Assembly: GCA_035490315.1 (NCBI GenBank)
Contig: DATHET010000235.1
Coordinates: 1-15,209 of the forward strand
Length of the DNA: 15,209 bases
Direction: 5' to 3'
Origin: JADJQU01 sp035490315
GTDB lineage: Bacteria > Planctomycetota > UBA1135 > GCA-002686595
The translations under genes were made by a program, and so were the position numbers. Position 1 is the first letter of the stretch; every line of letters begins with the position of its first letter. Below are positions 14,180-15,209 of the stretch, one piece after another. Under the pieces are notes generated by a model that saw only the letters and a list, made by a program, of their open reading frames with translations, did not search any database and was not told the DNA's origin.

Positions 14180-15124
14180 GTGAAGCTCCTCGCCTCGATT
14201 GCCCTCATCCTCTGCGCCTGCTCAGCGCCTCCCACGGCTCCCGAGGGGCCCTACGTGGTGGTTCTGGGCACTGCGCAGGACGGAGGCTTGCCGCAGATCG
14301 GGTGCGAGGAGCAGCTGTGCAGGAACGCGTGGGCGGACAGCGGCAAGAGGCGGCTGGCGACGTCCCTGCTGCTGGCGGATCCGCGCAGCGGGAAGCGTTG
14401 GCTCTTCGACGCCGGTCCCGATCTGCGCGAACAGGTCGAGCTCGCCAGGGGGCATCCCGCGTCACGCCGTGGGGAAGGGGAGCGACCGGCGCTGTTCGAG
14501 GGCGTGTTCCTGACCCATGCCCATGTCGGCCACTACGCCGGCTTGATGCAATTCGGTCGCGAGATCTACGGCGCCCGCGATCTGCCCGTGTGGTGCACGC
14601 CGCGCATGGGCGAATTCCTCGCGAGCAACGGTCCCTGGAGCCTGCTGGTCGAATCGCGCGCCATCGCCCTGTCGGTGATGCCGCTGGATCGCGAAGTCGA
14701 GCTCGCACCGGACCTGTTCGTCTCGGCGCTGCGAGTGCCTCACCGCGACGAATTCAGCGACACCCTGGCCTTCCTGATCCGCGGACCCCACGCGAGCGTC
14801 TGCTACCTGCCCGACATCGACAAATGGGAGCGCTGGGACCTGCGCCTCGAGGACCTGCTCGCGCGCGTGGACTTCGCCTTGATCGACGGCACTTTCTTCG
14901 CCGACGGCGAAGTCCAAGGCCGCGCGATGAGCGAGATCCCACATCCCTTCATCGTCGAAACGCTCGAGCGATTGTCCGCCGCCCCCGCCAGCCTGCGCGC
15001 CAAAGTGATCTTCACCCACTTGAACCACACCAACCCCGCGACCGTGCCCGGAAGCGACGCCGCCCGCCGCATCCGCGACGCAAGCATGCGCGTCGCCATC
15101 GAAGGCGAAGTGATCGGGCTTTGA
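14180..15124 (+). CDS. PqqB-like metallo-beta-lactamase-fold lipoprotein
   Basis: The 314-residue product starts KLLASIALILCACSAPP, a short lipoprotein signal with a lipobox-like LCAC ending at C14, so it is probably lipid-anchored outside the cytoplasmic membrane. The body resembles PqqB and relatives: YVVVLGTAQDGGLPQIGC (25-42), LFDAGPDLREQ, FLTHAHVGHYAGL with H113, H115 and H118 (G in place of the D of HxHxDH), a later VPHRDEFSDTLAFL, CYLPDIDKWE and FTHLNHTNP. The start is a GTG at 14180, since the frame upstream is non-conserved and runs antisense into pseB. No other PQQ genes (pqqA, C, D, E) are in the window, so PQQ synthesis is not implied; the true substrate is unknown. It is transcribed divergently from the pse operon and flanked on both sides by the dispersed repeat. 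Confidence 0.8.
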   Translation: MKLLASIALILCACSAPPTAPEGPYVVVLGTAQDGGLPQIGCEEQLCRNAWADSGKRRLATSLLLADPRSGKRWLFDAGPDLREQVELARGHPASRRGEGERPALFEGVFLTHAHVGHYAGLMQFGREIYGARDLPVWCTPRMGEFLASNGPWSLLVESRAIALSVMPLDREVELAPDLFVSALRVPHRDEFSDTLAFLIRGPHASVCYLPDIDKWERWDLRLEDLLARVDFALIDGTFFADGEVQGRAMSEIPHPFIVETLERLSAAPASLRAKVIFTHLNHTNPATVPGSDAARRIRDASMRVAIEGEVIGL

Positions 15125-15160
15125 CGGTACCCGGTATTCCACCGCCATTTTTTACATTCC
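15125..15160 (+). repeat. Dispersed repeat, copy downstream of the PqqB-like gene
   Basis: This copy begins at the base after the TGA stop of the PqqB-like gene. It is 36 bases long with one mismatch to 14121-14156. Its right part forms the left arm of the long hairpin at 15139-15209. Confidence 0.85.
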
Positions 15161-15209
15161 TCCGCTGCCGGCCTACGCCGGCAGCGGAGGAATGTAAAAA
15201 ATGGCGGTG
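15139..15209. repeat. Perfect long inverted repeat, 33-bp stem, running off the window
   Basis: Bases 15140-15172 are the exact inverse complement of 15177-15209, leaving a four-base loop CTAC. The right arm is cut by the window end, and the left side shows that pairing could extend through the rest of the dispersed repeat (to 15125) if the sequence continues symmetrically. It could end transcription of the PqqB-like gene, but its size and its partial copies at 1-22 and 14121 suggest a mobile REP/MITE-like element. Confidence 0.9.

Noticed and set aside
13978..14235. N-terminal extension of pseB
   Set aside because: The 86 extra codons cross the divergent intergenic region and repeat and have no family similarity; the Rossmann motif begins a few residues after the ATG at 13977, which has a GGAG upstream.
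15139..15209. Classical rho-independent terminator
   Set aside because: The stem is far longer than usual, the T-rich stretch lies inside the stem and no T run after the hairpin is visible before the window ends; sequence sharing with other intergenic sites points to a repeat element.
1..15209. CRISPR array, tRNA, rRNA, prophage or transposon genes
   Set aside because: No regularly spaced direct repeats, cloverleaf-type sequences, or transposase, integrase or phage structural motifs were found on either strand.

Overview
This is a GC-rich window of about two thirds G+C, with the third-position bias and abundant antisense shadow frames of a high-GC bacterium. It carries a tightly packed glycan-biosynthesis locus flanked by accessory genes. 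I cannot name the organism from sequence alone. A Planctomycetota- or Myxococcota-like Gram-negative is a low-confidence guess, based on the lipoprotein metallo-hydrolase, TPR fusion, CHAD/CYTH protein and base composition. No rRNA, tRNA, CRISPR array, transposase or integrase was seen.

Layout from left to right. Positions 1-22 hold an inverted copy of a short dispersed repeat. Positions 71-1906 (+) encode a capsule-type glycosyltransferase-like protein with a cysteine cluster and C-terminal TPRs. Positions 1907-2173 are a convergent intergenic region with palindromes. Positions 2174-5176 (-) hold three genes: a CHAD-CYTH protein in reversed domain order, a YgiD/DODA-type extradiol dioxygenase, and a membrane-anchored coiled-coil/HEAT-like protein. 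Positions 5246-13977 (-) hold ten nearly contiguous genes. Positions 13978-14179 are a divergent intergenic region. Positions 14180-15124 (+) encode a PqqB-like metallo-beta-lactamase-fold lipoprotein. The window ends in a perfect 33-bp-stem inverted repeat containing the same dispersed repeat.

The ten-gene block is read right to left: pseB, pseC, an SpsF-type pseF, pseG, pseI, a methyltransferase, a formyltransferase, a second methyltransferase, a WbqC-family gene and a PIG-L deacetylase. The first five supply dehydration, transamination, UDP removal, PEP condensation and CMP activation for a pseudaminic-acid-type nonulosonic acid. Key residues are at the expected positions: K128/Y136/K140 in PseB, K208 in PseC, H17 in PseG, H215/H236 in PseI. 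The acetyltransferase PseH is not in the window. An Fmt-like formyltransferase with an intact N100/H102/D138 triad sits in the same translationally coupled chain, so the likely product is an N-formylated pseudaminic acid. Two methyltransferases, a PIG-L deacetylase and a WbqC protein may tailor it further. This variant pathway is the most interesting item here.

Neighbouring genes in the block mostly overlap by ATGA, GTGA, TTGA or TGATG, or are 5-10 bases apart, implying one mRNA from upstream of pseB and near-equal expression. The glycosyltransferase that would use the CMP-sugar is not obvious; the protein at 71-1906 is a conceivable but unproven partner.
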